Positions 25,741-34,496 of a stretch of 37,487 nucleotides of DNA are shown here, in pieces. Numbering within the stretch: position 1 is the stretch's first letter; every line of letters begins with the position of its first letter. The translations under genes were made by a program, and so were the position numbers. The DNA lies in NCBI GenBank assembly GCA_028718745.1, contig JAQULF010000009.1, positions 1 through 37,487 on the forward strand, in the 5' to 3' direction. Source of the DNA: Patescibacteria group bacterium (lineage in GTDB: Bacteria; Patescibacteriota; JACPGU01). A model generated the notes under the pieces. It was not told the origin of the DNA. It did no database searches and worked only from the letters and a program-made list of their open reading frames with translations.

Positions 25741-26580
25741 ATGGCAGAAAAAATGAATGCAGCCTCAATGCCAGCAGTTGAAGGCGGCAAAAAAAGTTCT
25801 TGCTGGAAAATAGGGATTATAGTTTTAGCAGTTTTAGGCGTTCTATTTATCATTTTCATAATCCTGGTTTTGCTTCTAACTAAAGGCGTGGGAGACATAG
25901 CTGATAAAGAAATGAAAGCGTTAAAAGCCAATGATTATGCAGCGGCTTATGCCCTGACATCAAGCGAGTTTCAGTCTACTACTTCGTTGGACCAGTTTAA
26001 GTCGTTTATGCAGCAATACCCGGCCATGGTAAGTAATAAATCTTATAGTTTTAGCGAGAGAAACACCAATAACAACATGGGAGATGTCAAGGGGGTAGTT
26101 GTCGGCATGGATGGCAAAAACTACAATTTGGAACTTCAGATGATCAAAGAAGGATCGGATTGGAAAGTTTTAAACTTCCACTTAACTGCTGCCGGAGCTA
26201 CTAACACTACTCCTCAAACCCAAACTCAAACACCAGCGACGACCGGCACTACCATAACAGCTATTATGGTAAATGATGTTCTTGGAGCGCAGGGGGTTGT
26301 TGATACTAACAGAAATGTGATCAGCTCTTCTGCCAAGGAAATAAATGCTACCGTCTATGTATCCGGCGCAAAGGAAGGCACCAAAATTGGCGCTGCACTA
26401 ATTCAAGAAAGTCCGCAAACCGTAATTTCACAAGTTACCCGAGATATTACTAGCGGGGGAGATCGAATCTATAACTTTATTTTCTCCAGTAAAACCGGAA
26501 CTTGGATACCGGGAAAATATCAGGTCTATTCTGAAATATCTACCGGCGAAAATAACATAATTGAATTTACAATACTATAA
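25741..26580 (+). CDS. Membrane-anchored hypothetical protein with DUF4864/4878-like segment
   Basis: N-terminal TM helix, ALKANDYAAAYALTSSEFQ... and EGSDWKVLNFH pattern. Confidence 0.6.
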   Translation: MAEKMNAASMPAVEGGKKSSCWKIGIIVLAVLGVLFIIFIILVLLLTKGVGDIADKEMKALKANDYAAAYALTSSEFQSTTSLDQFKSFMQQYPAMVSNKSYSFSERNTNNNMGDVKGVVVGMDGKNYNLELQMIKEGSDWKVLNFHLTAAGATNTTPQTQTQTPATTGTTITAIMVNDVLGAQGVVDTNRNVISSSAKEINATVYVSGAKEGTKIGAALIQESPQTVISQVTRDITSGGDRIYNFIFSSKTGTWIPGKYQVYSEISTGENNIIEFTIL

Positions 26581-26604
26581 AAGATTTCTGCAGATAATAT
26601 TGAA

Positions 26605-26640
26605 AAAAGAGGCTTTTTCAAAAAGTCTCTTTTTTTATTT
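26605..26640 (+). terminator. Intrinsic terminator
   Basis: agaggcttttt-c-aaaaagtctct followed by ttttttt. Confidence 0.8.
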
Positions 26641-26712
26641 AAAAATGCTATAATGGAATACGAATCATTACAAATTTAAAACGCTACAAATAATTACAAA
26701 TTAATTGTTAGC

Positions 26713-27600
26713 ATGAAACAGGAAATCACAAACAAAAACAAAGTTTTCTTCAAAAATCCCAGAATCACCAAGAGCGAGATTGTTAATTATTACCAAAAAA
26801 TCGCTCCACACATGTTGCCGCATGTGAAAAATCGTCCGGTAAATATGGTGCGAGCTCCGGATGGAATGTTGGGGCATATATTTTTCCAGCAAAATATGCC
26901 GGCATATTTTCCCAGTTGGATAGATTTTTTTAAAACATTTAGAATATCCAAAGGCGGTTTTGCTCGTCATGTTTTAATAAATAAGCCGGACACCTTGATT
27001 TATCTTGCCAATGAAGGTGTGGTTACAATTCACATTTGGAATAGTCGGGTGAAAAATATCAAAAATCCCGACCGAATTGTTTTTGATCTCGACCCACCGG
27101 AAGGTAAAAATGGTTTTGAATCAGTGCGAGAAGTGGCCTTTTTATTAAAAAAAGAATTAGAAAAAACAGGAATCAAGCCATATCTTATGACCACCGGTTC
27201 CAAGGGCGTCCATTTAGTTTTACCAATAAAAGCTGATACAGGATTTAAAAAAGCAAAGGCTTTTACTAAAGCGATTGTTAATAAAATGGAAGCAGAATAT
27301 CCCCAAAAAGTTACCGGCAACTTTCGCAAATATCAACGAACCGGTAAGGTTTTTATCGATTATCTGCGCAATAATTATGGACAAACCGCAGTTGCTCCTT
27401 ACTCCGTTCGATTAAAATCTGGCGCGCCGATCGCTTGCCCGATTTTTTGGGCGGATTTGGGGAAATATGATTTTGGTCCACAAACAATTAATATAAAAAA
27501 TGTTTTCCAATACCTGCGAAAAGGAGATCCGTGGAAAGGGATTTATAAAAGTCCGAGAAGTGTGGTATATTATGAAAAGAAATTAAAAATGAATAAATGA
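26713..27600 (+). CDS. Stand-alone LigD-type primase-polymerase domain protein
   Basis: YYQKIAPHMLPHVKNRPVNMVRAPDG, PDRIVFDLDPPEGKNGFESVREVAFLLKKEL, MTTGSKGVHLVLPI, GQTAVAPYSVRLKSGAPIACPIFW. Confidence 0.92.
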   Translation: MKQEITNKNKVFFKNPRITKSEIVNYYQKIAPHMLPHVKNRPVNMVRAPDGMLGHIFFQQNMPAYFPSWIDFFKTFRISKGGFARHVLINKPDTLIYLANEGVVTIHIWNSRVKNIKNPDRIVFDLDPPEGKNGFESVREVAFLLKKELEKTGIKPYLMTTGSKGVHLVLPIKADTGFKKAKAFTKAIVNKMEAEYPQKVTGNFRKYQRTGKVFIDYLRNNYGQTAVAPYSVRLKSGAPIACPIFWADLGKYDFGPQTINIKNVFQYLRKGDPWKGIYKSPRSVVYYEKKLKMNK

Positions 27601-27699
27601 ATATATGAATAAATGATTAGAAAAGGCTAGATTATTTTTAATCATTTAATCCTTTATTCATGTAATCATTGACATAATTATTATTAAATTAAAATAAAC

Positions 27700-27948
27700 A
27701 TGAAAAAAATCTTCGTTATTTTAGTATTAGCCGCTGTGATTATCTTCGGCTATTATGCCTACCAATCGCTGAAAAACAGCGCCGGGGGAACCGTATCAAA
27801 AGAAAGCCTAAAGAACCTAATTCAGAACAAGGCGAATGAAACCCAAAAAACTATGGAAGAAAAAACCGACGAGAGCCTTCAGGATTTAAAAGATGATGTT
27901 AGTAATACAATCAAAGACAAGGTGGATCAGACGCTGGGAACGAAATAA
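27700..27948 (+). CDS. Small exported/membrane-anchored hypothetical protein
   Basis: MKKIFVILVLAAVIIFGYYAYQSLK signal-anchor then amphipathic helix. Confidence 0.6.
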   Translation: MKKIFVILVLAAVIIFGYYAYQSLKNSAGGTVSKESLKNLIQNKANETQKTMEEKTDESLQDLKDDVSNTIKDKVDQTLGTK

Positions 27949-27967
27949 AAAAATTTAATATAAAAAA

Positions 27968-28012
27968 GAAACGCTCCGACACAATGTAACATGCCGGAGC
28001 GTTTTTATTTCG
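27968..28012. terminator. Bidirectional terminator between 27700 ORF and purE
   Basis: aaacgctccgacacaatgtaacatgccggagcgttttt. Confidence 0.75.
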
Positions 28013-28028
28013 GCAGATGCCGAGGGTC

Positions 28029-28578
28029 TCACTTCTTAGGATTGAGAAGCTTTTTTCTCGCTTCCGCAGGAGTGAGGTTGGTGTAAAACGGGCGCAGATT
28101 GATAGACCTGTGAATCGGGATGCCGCCTACGATAGCTCGGAGGCATGCGTCTTTGAACCCGTCTGTACCTGCATAGGGACTATTTGGATAGCCCATATGC
28201 GGGTATCCCATAAGAACAGGCTTTCCCGGAAGACAGGAGATGGAGAGTTTTGCGGCTTCGAAGTCTTCCGTGCCCTCCTTTCCCAGCGCCACGCCGATCA
28301 CCTGCACTTGATTGCCAAGGGTATCCAGCATGGAGCAGATGATTCCGGGAAGCGCGAAGGCCTTTCCCCCCCGCGGCGACGATGCGAACATTCTCATTGT
28401 CGCGCGGGATCCTCGCGAGAAAGGCGAGAAGCTCGGGATGATGCCTGTGGCAAGAGAGAACGCTGATGCGGATTCTTACATCTTTTCGTGCCGCGAGTTC
28501 GTCAACTATATCCGCAATCTCCACGGTATAGTCCGAATCGCTGCCGAAAATGATAAGTAATTGCTTTTTGTTTTTCAT
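28029..28578 (-). pseudogene. purE: PurE-like AIR carboxylase / N5-CAIR mutase, frameshifted at a G7 run
   Basis: Frame 1: LLIIFGSDSDYTVEIADIVDELAARKDVRIRISVLSCHRHHPELLAFL...VAAGG; frame 2: KAFALPGIICSMLDTLGNQVQVIGVALG...; join at C7 (28366-28372 plus strand). Confidence 0.85.
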
Positions 28579-28593
28579 GTTTCGCGCCCTCCT

Positions 28594-29586
28594 TCAGGCG
28601 GCCTCGCCGAGGATCATTTTGCGCACTGTACTGTACACATTGACCATCTCCTCAACGAGCCAGTTGGGGAGTACGGTTTCGTCCGGGTTGGCGTCGCTCC
28701 AGCGGCGGATCGGATCTTTGTCGAGGCTTGTGATCTTCCTGTTCATCAGGTCGCGGATGACCCAGAAGGTTGCGGCGTGGGGCGAGAAATACTCGTCGGC
28801 CAGAAGCAGTCGGCCGCGGGCGTCGATGCCCCATTCCGTCTTGTTGTCCGGGACAATGAGCCCAAGCGGGTTCAGGATGCCGTTGACAGCGAGCTGGAGG
28901 AGAAGAGCGTTCTGCTCGAGTGCCAATGCGGTCTGGTTGCCGAATTCCTCAATGACTTTGTCTTTGACGATCCAGGGGTCCTTGTCGCTCTTGTAAGTCG
29001 GTGTCCAGAGCGGTCCGCCGGGCAGAACTTCTCCCGGATTAATGCCGGCGGGGAGCTTGATCCCGCAGATGGTTCCGTCTTCCAGATACTGCTTGCGGCC
29101 GCTGCCGGTGTCGCGCATGTAGTGGCGGGCAATATTTTCGACTCCGAGGATGTCGACCTTAAAGCACAGTGCGGATCGCTCGGCGAGTTCTTCGTCGTAC
29201 CAATCTTCCTTGCCGAAGAACGCCCGGATGTCGTTGCTGATGAAATGCGTTGCGATACCGAGCCGCTCGAATATCGGCGACCAGTAGGCGAGCAGATCAG
29301 CCAGCAGTCTTCCCTGGCCGGGTATCGCCGGCGTGAAGCGTTTGTTGTTACCGGAGACGCGGTCGCAGAAGATGCGGAGCACAGCGCCTTCGCGCGGCAG
29401 AATCTGCATGCTTTTCAGCCTTGTTCCGGCGGGCAATATGTAGACATCCGAAGTCTTGCCGTTGTAGCTTTTCGCGCCGGGAATTTCCAGATTGGTGCCG
29501 AGAAGTCCTCCATCATATACGAATTTTTCCATCTTCATTGTCCCCCGATCAGGCCGTGGCCAGTTTTCACTTCTTCGTTTATTCAC
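28594..29586 (-). CDS. purC: SAICAR synthetase-like (start may be ATG 29541)
   Basis: GAKSYNGKTSDVYIL, MRDTGSGRKQYLEDGTICGIKLPAGINPGEVLPGGPLWTPTYKSDKDP. Confidence 0.85.
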   Translation of the reverse strand: MNKRRSENWPRPDRGTMKMEKFVYDGGLLGTNLEIPGAKSYNGKTSDVYILPAGTRLKSMQILPREGAVLRIFCDRVSGNNKRFTPAIPGQGRLLADLLAYWSPIFERLGIATHFISNDIRAFFGKEDWYDEELAERSALCFKVDILGVENIARHYMRDTGSGRKQYLEDGTICGIKLPAGINPGEVLPGGPLWTPTYKSDKDPWIVKDKVIEEFGNQTALALEQNALLLQLAVNGILNPLGLIVPDNKTEWGIDARGRLLLADEYFSPHAATFWVIRDLMNRKITSLDKDPIRRWSDANPDETVLPNWLVEEMVNVYSTVRKMILGEAA

Positions 29587-31037
29587 GCGGCTTCCGCTAA
29601 TTTTTCTTTCGCGATAGCCACGATTTCCAGCGACTTCTTTGTTGCCCAGCCCGTATAATTCTCGGGCCGGTACATCAGTTCTATGACTTCAGACGGGATA
29701 CTACCCAGCGCTTCTTTTATATCGCCATCTTCTTCGGCCAGAACCTCGAGAACGATGATAAGCGGTACGCCTTCTTTTGTTGCTCGCGGAACCAGCTTTT
29801 CGTTCACTAGCTTGTGAGCGTCGCCGCGATATCCTGCCATCTGCAGAGCAATATAGATTGGCTCTGCCAAAATCAGATGGCTGCTCGATGCGAAGTTCTG
29901 TTGGCACCGATCGGCGTTGATGGTAATGCGACTCAAGAATGACACGCCTTGCTTGTTTGCTCGGTTCAGCGTGTTCAGTTGCTGCATGAGGTTCACGATG
30001 ATAATCGGGAAGTCACGCATTACCGAACTGCCGACCAGATTTCTCTGATGGTCGCTGATAAGAGTGTCGAGGACTTTGCCGAACTCGTTCTTAGTGCGAA
30101 TCCACATCCCCTCGAGGTTCTCGAAGTTGATAGGGTTGCGCTTCTGGGCCATTGTTGAAGAACCGACCTGGCCTTTCTCGCGCGCTTCGGCAACTTCTGC
30201 GATTTCAGTTCGCATGAGTCCTTGACCGTCGCGACCGAATTGTCCGAGCGCGGCAGAAAGCATGGCACATGCATGAAGGAAGTAGGCGAGAGGTTCCGGT
30301 GGAAGAATCTGGGTACTGATTGGCGCGGGCTTCAAGCCGAGGAGTTTCAGTACCCGTGCTTCGAATGTTATGTTGCCGCATTTCTCAGCGATTCCCAGGC
30401 CCACTTGTGCATTGTAAGCGCCAACGGCTCCTGATATCTTACCGACCAGCTCATTGCGCCGGTTTTCCATCATCTGCCAGTTGTACAGAATGCGATAGAG
30501 GATTGTCGAGAGCCAGAAGCCAACCGTGATCGGTAAGGCATGCTGGCCATGAGTCCGGCCGACCTGAATCTGCTCGGCTGTTCTCTCAATCATCTCGACG
30601 AGGCTCGCAACGACTTTCTTTATGGCGGGTTTCAGGGCCTTATCGTATGCCCAGATGTAGTGCAGTATCCGCCCGGTGTCGAGCACATCATAGCTGGTCA
30701 GAAATGCATGCGCCCAGCGTGCGAGCCTGTTGTTGCGCAAGATTCTGCGCTGGATGATGCGAACTACCGCCCCGATGTCGTGTTTCGTTTCCCTGCTTTC
30801 AACGCCGTCCACTTGCGTGGTAGTGATAGCGAGCATTCGCTTTCGCGTTTTCGGCGTCAGGAGCTTCGCTTCGGCGGTTGGTATCACGCCGATCTGGATC
30901 AGAACGCGGAGAACCGCGATCTCGACTAGTATCACGCCACGATACAGGTAGTCGTACCCGAAGATGCTTCGTAGCTGTTTCGGCTGATACCTCGGGTTTC
31001 CGGGCAGAGTCTTGTTATACTCCTTTCTTTTCAACAA
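29583..31037 (-). CDS. purB: Adenylosuccinate lyase family
   Basis: GRTHGQHALPITVGFW, GSSTMAQKRNPINFENLEG signature; TTG start with SD aaggatgtgat. Confidence 0.9.
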   Translation of the reverse strand: MLKRKEYNKTLPGNPRYQPKQLRSIFGYDYLYRGVILVEIAVLRVLIQIGVIPTAEAKLLTPKTRKRMLAITTTQVDGVESRETKHDIGAVVRIIQRRILRNNRLARWAHAFLTSYDVLDTGRILHYIWAYDKALKPAIKKVVASLVEMIERTAEQIQVGRTHGQHALPITVGFWLSTILYRILYNWQMMENRRNELVGKISGAVGAYNAQVGLGIAEKCGNITFEARVLKLLGLKPAPISTQILPPEPLAYFLHACAMLSAALGQFGRDGQGLMRTEIAEVAEAREKGQVGSSTMAQKRNPINFENLEGMWIRTKNEFGKVLDTLISDHQRNLVGSSVMRDFPIIIVNLMQQLNTLNRANKQGVSFLSRITINADRCQQNFASSSHLILAEPIYIALQMAGYRGDAHKLVNEKLVPRATKEGVPLIIVLEVLAEEDGDIKEALGSIPSEVIELMYRPENYTGWATKKSLEIVAIAKEKLAEAA

Positions 31038-31206
31038 GCTGCATCACATCCTTCCGTTGTATTTTTATTTCAAAAAATCTTTTTTCGCTAATTGGAAAAG
31101 AGCAGAGGACCACAAAAATATAGTCCTCCTTTCAGGATTATTATACCGCACTAAGGCAAAAAAGTGAATGTTTTATTATTTTATAAATTAAACTATAATA
31201 TGGAAG

Positions 31207-32673
31207 ATGACCAAAATCGAAAACCACTCCATAAAAATTGTAAGTATTTTAAACAAGGCCGGTTATACGGCCTATTTTGCCGGTGGGTATGTGAGAGACA
31301 AAATTATGAAGAGAAAGGTAAATGATATCGATATTGCTACGAATGCTAAACCTGCCGAAATTAAGAAAGTTCTCGATAAAAACAAGATTAAACACATTGA
31401 AATAGGAGAAAGTTTCGGCGTGATCGCGGCCGTAATTCCGCTAACTAAAAATACTAATGAGATTTTCGAGATTGCCACATTTCGGCAGGATTTCGGGGTA
31501 AGCGACTCCCGCCATCCGCAAAAAGTTAAGTTTTCGTCAGATCCCAGAGAAGATGCGGTGAGAAGGGATTTTACAATTAACGGCTTATTCGCCACCAATC
31601 AAAAAATATCCAATATCCAATATCCAATATCCAAACAATTTTCAATATCCAATACTCAATTTTCAATAATTGATTTTGTAGGTGGTTTAGCTGATATAAA
31701 ATCCAAAACCATCCGCTTCATCGGCGATCCCAATGAGCGAATCAAAGAAGACGCGCTTCGCATGATGCGAGCAGTAAGGTTTGCTTGTCAATTAGACTTT
31801 CAAATTGAGCCTAAAAGTTTTGAAGCCATTAAAAAAAATCACGATTTGATCAAAAAAGTTTCGCAAGAGCGAATCCGCGATGAGTTAAATAAAATTATGG
31901 CCTCAAATAGTCCAAGGTGGGGGATGGAACTACTGGACGAAACCGGACTTCTCGAATACATTATTCCGGAACTTATAGCTGGAAAAGATGCTCCACAACC
32001 TGCAAATTATCATTTTGAAGGAAGTGTTTGGAATCACACCTTGCTCTCCTTGGATAAACTAACTAAAGTGCCGACGGTTTTGAAAAATAAAGGCTATGAT
32101 CATGTTTTGGCTCTGGCGGTTTTGCTTCACGATATTGGCAAGCCGGCAACTATTATGCTGCCGAAAGAAACGGGCGATCGCATTCGCTTTAATAGCCATG
32201 ATGTCGTTGGCGCAAAGATGGCGGCCTCAATTTTACGCCGCTTGAAATATAGCAACGAAGAAACGGACAAAGTTTTTTGGCTGATCCGAAATCACATGCT
32301 TTTTTCTTCACTTTTTAAAATGCGTGAAGCCAAACGGATCAGATTTTTAACTCACCCTTGGTTCCCGGATTTACTCAAGGTTTTTTGGGTGGACGCAAAT
32401 AGTTCAGTCAGAAGTTTTAAGGGTAAACCGCTTCCTCCGGAGCTTTTTGCTTACAATAAGGGCAAAACATTTCTGGAGAAAGAAAAGAAGAAGCCTCGCC
32501 TTCCCAAACCTTTTTTGCGGGGTGAGAATATCATGAAAATTATGGGGATAACTTCCGGAAGCAAATTGGTTGGCGAGATCTTACGCAAGATTTATGACGC
32601 GCAGTTAGAGAAAAAAGTGAAGACGAAGAAAGAGGCAATGGATCTGGCAAAAAAGCTGTTGAAGAAAAAATAA
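31207..32673 (+). CDS. cca: CCA-adding tRNA nucleotidyltransferase with HD domain
   Basis: AGGYVRDKIMKRKVNDIDIATNAKP, REDAVRRDFTINGLF, DALRMMRAVRFACQLDF, VLLHDIGKP. Confidence 0.94.
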   Translation: MTKIENHSIKIVSILNKAGYTAYFAGGYVRDKIMKRKVNDIDIATNAKPAEIKKVLDKNKIKHIEIGESFGVIAAVIPLTKNTNEIFEIATFRQDFGVSDSRHPQKVKFSSDPREDAVRRDFTINGLFATNQKISNIQYPISKQFSISNTQFSIIDFVGGLADIKSKTIRFIGDPNERIKEDALRMMRAVRFACQLDFQIEPKSFEAIKKNHDLIKKVSQERIRDELNKIMASNSPRWGMELLDETGLLEYIIPELIAGKDAPQPANYHFEGSVWNHTLLSLDKLTKVPTVLKNKGYDHVLALAVLLHDIGKPATIMLPKETGDRIRFNSHDVVGAKMAASILRRLKYSNEETDKVFWLIRNHMLFSSLFKMREAKRIRFLTHPWFPDLLKVFWVDANSSVRSFKGKPLPPELFAYNKGKTFLEKEKKKPRLPKPFLRGENIMKIMGITSGSKLVGEILRKIYDAQLEKKVKTKKEAMDLAKKLLKKK

Positions 32674-32694
32674 AATTAAGTAAAGTTAAATAAA

Positions 32695-33000
32695 ATGGAA
32701 AAAGATCTGGTTACAAAATTACACAAAAACTTTGAGGATTACGCTCACGATCAAAATGGGACGGAGTTTTGGTATGCGCGAGACTTGCAAAAACTACTCG
32801 GCTATAATGAATGGAGAAATTTCGAAAGCGTAGTTGAAAAAGCAAAAATAGCATGTTCTGGTGCAAAACAAGCCATTTCCGACCATTTTGTTGGCGTCAA
32901 CAAAATGGTCGACTTAGGGTCCGGAAGTCAGCGAGAAGTTAACGATATTATGCTTACTCGCTATGCATGCTATTTAGTTGGTTCAAAGCTCCTGCTTTGA
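32695..33000 (+). pseudogene. DinD-like gene, N-terminal part, truncated by RAYT element
   Basis: FEDYAHDQNGTEFWYARDLQKLLGYNEWRNFESVVEKAKIACSGAKQAISDHFVGVNKMV...ITRY-type segment; last residues SKLLL* encoded by the repeat. Confidence 0.8.
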
Positions 33001-33638
33001 ACCATAAATGTACAATAACGAATTTAAAAATCATTTAAATAAAAATAAAATGTCTTCATTAAGAATTCATCAAGAAAATGAAAACGCTCCGCACTTTATC
33101 ACTTTAACTATAATAGAATGGTTAAACATTTTTACCCAAAAAGAATATTTTAATTGCGTAATAGAGTGTCTGAAGTTTTCTCAAAAGAATTTAGGATTAT
33201 TGCTTTATGAATATGTGATTATGACCAATCACATTCATTTGATTGTTCAAGCAAGGGAAGGCTATCAATTATCAAAAATAATTCAAAGCTTCAAACAATT
33301 TACTACAAAAGAAATACTTAAACTTTTAGAAACCGACAGAAGAAAATATATATTACGAATCTTAAACAACAGTTTTAGTAAGAGATCAGTCAATCAGATT
33401 TGGCAGGAGACAAATTATCCTGAATTAATTGAATCTGAAAAGTTTCTTCAACAAAAGATTGATTACATATATAACAATCCGGTTATCAAAGGATATGTAG
33501 ATGAACCACAACATTATCTTTATTCTTCTGCCAGAAACCGATATTTAGATGATAATTCAATCATTGAACTTGATAACTTAGTTTACGAATAAACTTCATA
33601 ATGTACATAGTGGTTCAAAGCAGGAGCTTTGAACCAAC
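32977..33638. mobile_element. RAYT element bounded by inverted palindromic repeats (family P2)
   Basis: Left gttggttcaaagctcctgctttgaacca...tgtaca; right tgtaca...tggttcaaagcaggagctttgaaccaac (exact inverse). Confidence 0.88.
33008..33592 (+). CDS. REP-associated tyrosine transposase (Y1_Tnp), second type
   Basis: HFITLTIIEWLNIFTQ, VIMTNHIHLIVQA (HUH), QKIDYIYNNPVIKGYVDEPQHYLYSSARNR. Confidence 0.93.
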   Translation: MYNNEFKNHLNKNKMSSLRIHQENENAPHFITLTIIEWLNIFTQKEYFNCVIECLKFSQKNLGLLLYEYVIMTNHIHLIVQAREGYQLSKIIQSFKQFTTKEILKLLETDRRKYILRILNNSFSKRSVNQIWQETNYPELIESEKFLQQKIDYIYNNPVIKGYVDEPQHYLYSSARNRYLDDNSIIELDNLVYE

Positions 33639-33709
33639 AAAGAAGAATTAAAAGCAAAATCAAATCCGAAAATAAGAAACTAACAAAAAATACGAAGAAA
33701 TTAAAATAA
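33638..33709 (+). pseudogene. C-terminal remnant of the DinD-like gene
   Basis: QRRIKSKIKSENKKLTKNTKKLK*, resembles a DinD C-terminal tail. Confidence 0.5.
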
Positions 33710-33758
33710 AAATATCATTGAAGAAAAAATAAGAGAGAGTAGAATGAAAATACAGAAT

Positions 33759-33829
33759 GTAGTTGGTAGCAGGTAGTAGGTATTATGGATTTTGTTTTCC
33801 ATGCTACTTACTACATACTACTTACTACC
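33759..33829. repeat. Degenerate GTAGTA/CTTACTAC inverted-repeat tract
   Basis: gtagttggtagcaggtagtaggta...ccatgctacttactacatactacttactacc. Confidence 0.65.
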
Positions 33830-33835
33830 AAATTT

Positions 33836-34351
33836 ATGCCAATTATCAAAAACAAGGAACAGCGCGTCGCCGTTTTCGTCGATGTGCAAAACATGTATTA
33901 TACCGCCCGCCATCTTTACCAGTCGAAGGTGAATTTTGGAACTATTTTAAAAGAGGCGGTAGGGGATAGAAAGTTAATTCGCGCTATTGCTTACGCGGTC
34001 AAAGCGCAAATGCCGGAAGAGAAATCCTTTTTTGACGCTTTGCAAAAAAGCGGCTATGAAGTTAAAACCAAAGACCTCCAGATTTTTCCGGATGGCACCA
34101 AAAAAGCAGACTGGGATGTGGGGCTGGCTATGGACATAATAAGGATGGCGCCCAACATTGATTCAATTATTCTAGTTAGCGGAGATGGCGACTATATTCC
34201 TTTAGTTGAATATCTACAAAATCATGGCAAATTGGTTGAAGTAGTCGCTTTTGGCAGAAGTTCCAGCCAAGCGCTAGTCAACAAAGCTGATGATTTTTTT
34301 GATTTGGAAAAAATTTCAAGGAAAATACTTTTGCGGTTTAGAACGAAATAG
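33836..34351 (+). CDS. NYN domain (LabA/DUF88) protein (ATG 33836 preferred over 33785)
   Basis: VAVFVDVQNMYYTARHLY, KADWDVGLAMDII, SIILVSGDGDYIPLVEYLQNHGKLVEVVAF. Confidence 0.92.
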   Translation: MPIIKNKEQRVAVFVDVQNMYYTARHLYQSKVNFGTILKEAVGDRKLIRAIAYAVKAQMPEEKSFFDALQKSGYEVKTKDLQIFPDGTKKADWDVGLAMDIIRMAPNIDSIILVSGDGDYIPLVEYLQNHGKLVEVVAFGRSSSQALVNKADDFFDLEKISRKILLRFRTK

Positions 34352-34372
34352 CGGGGTCTACGATATCTACAT

Positions 34373-34467
34373 CTACGAATTACGAATAGGTACAAATATA
34401 CGAATAAGAGATGAGGGAAAATTATTAGAAAAGAATTCGTACATTCGTAAAAATTCGTAATTCGTAG
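34373..34467. repeat. Inverted repeat of ATTCGTA words
   Basis: ctacgaattacgaat (34373-34387) / attcgtaattcgtag (34453-34467), exact 15-bp inverted repeat. Confidence 0.8.
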
Positions 34468-34496
34468 TAACATACAAATACAAAAATTAAGAAGGT

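Noticed and set aside
28561-29658. 365-aa plus-strand ORF antisense to purC
   Set aside because: No recognisable family; purC on the minus strand has clear motifs. Long antisense frame explained by GC-rich composition.
29949-31123. Several plus-strand ORFs over purB (e.g. 30540..30929)
   Set aside because: Antisense to a clear PurB; no independent coding evidence.
1876-34467. Possible CRISPR array from clustered repeats
   Set aside because: Repeats are dispersed or imperfect, not regularly spaced with unique spacers, and no cas genes are visible.
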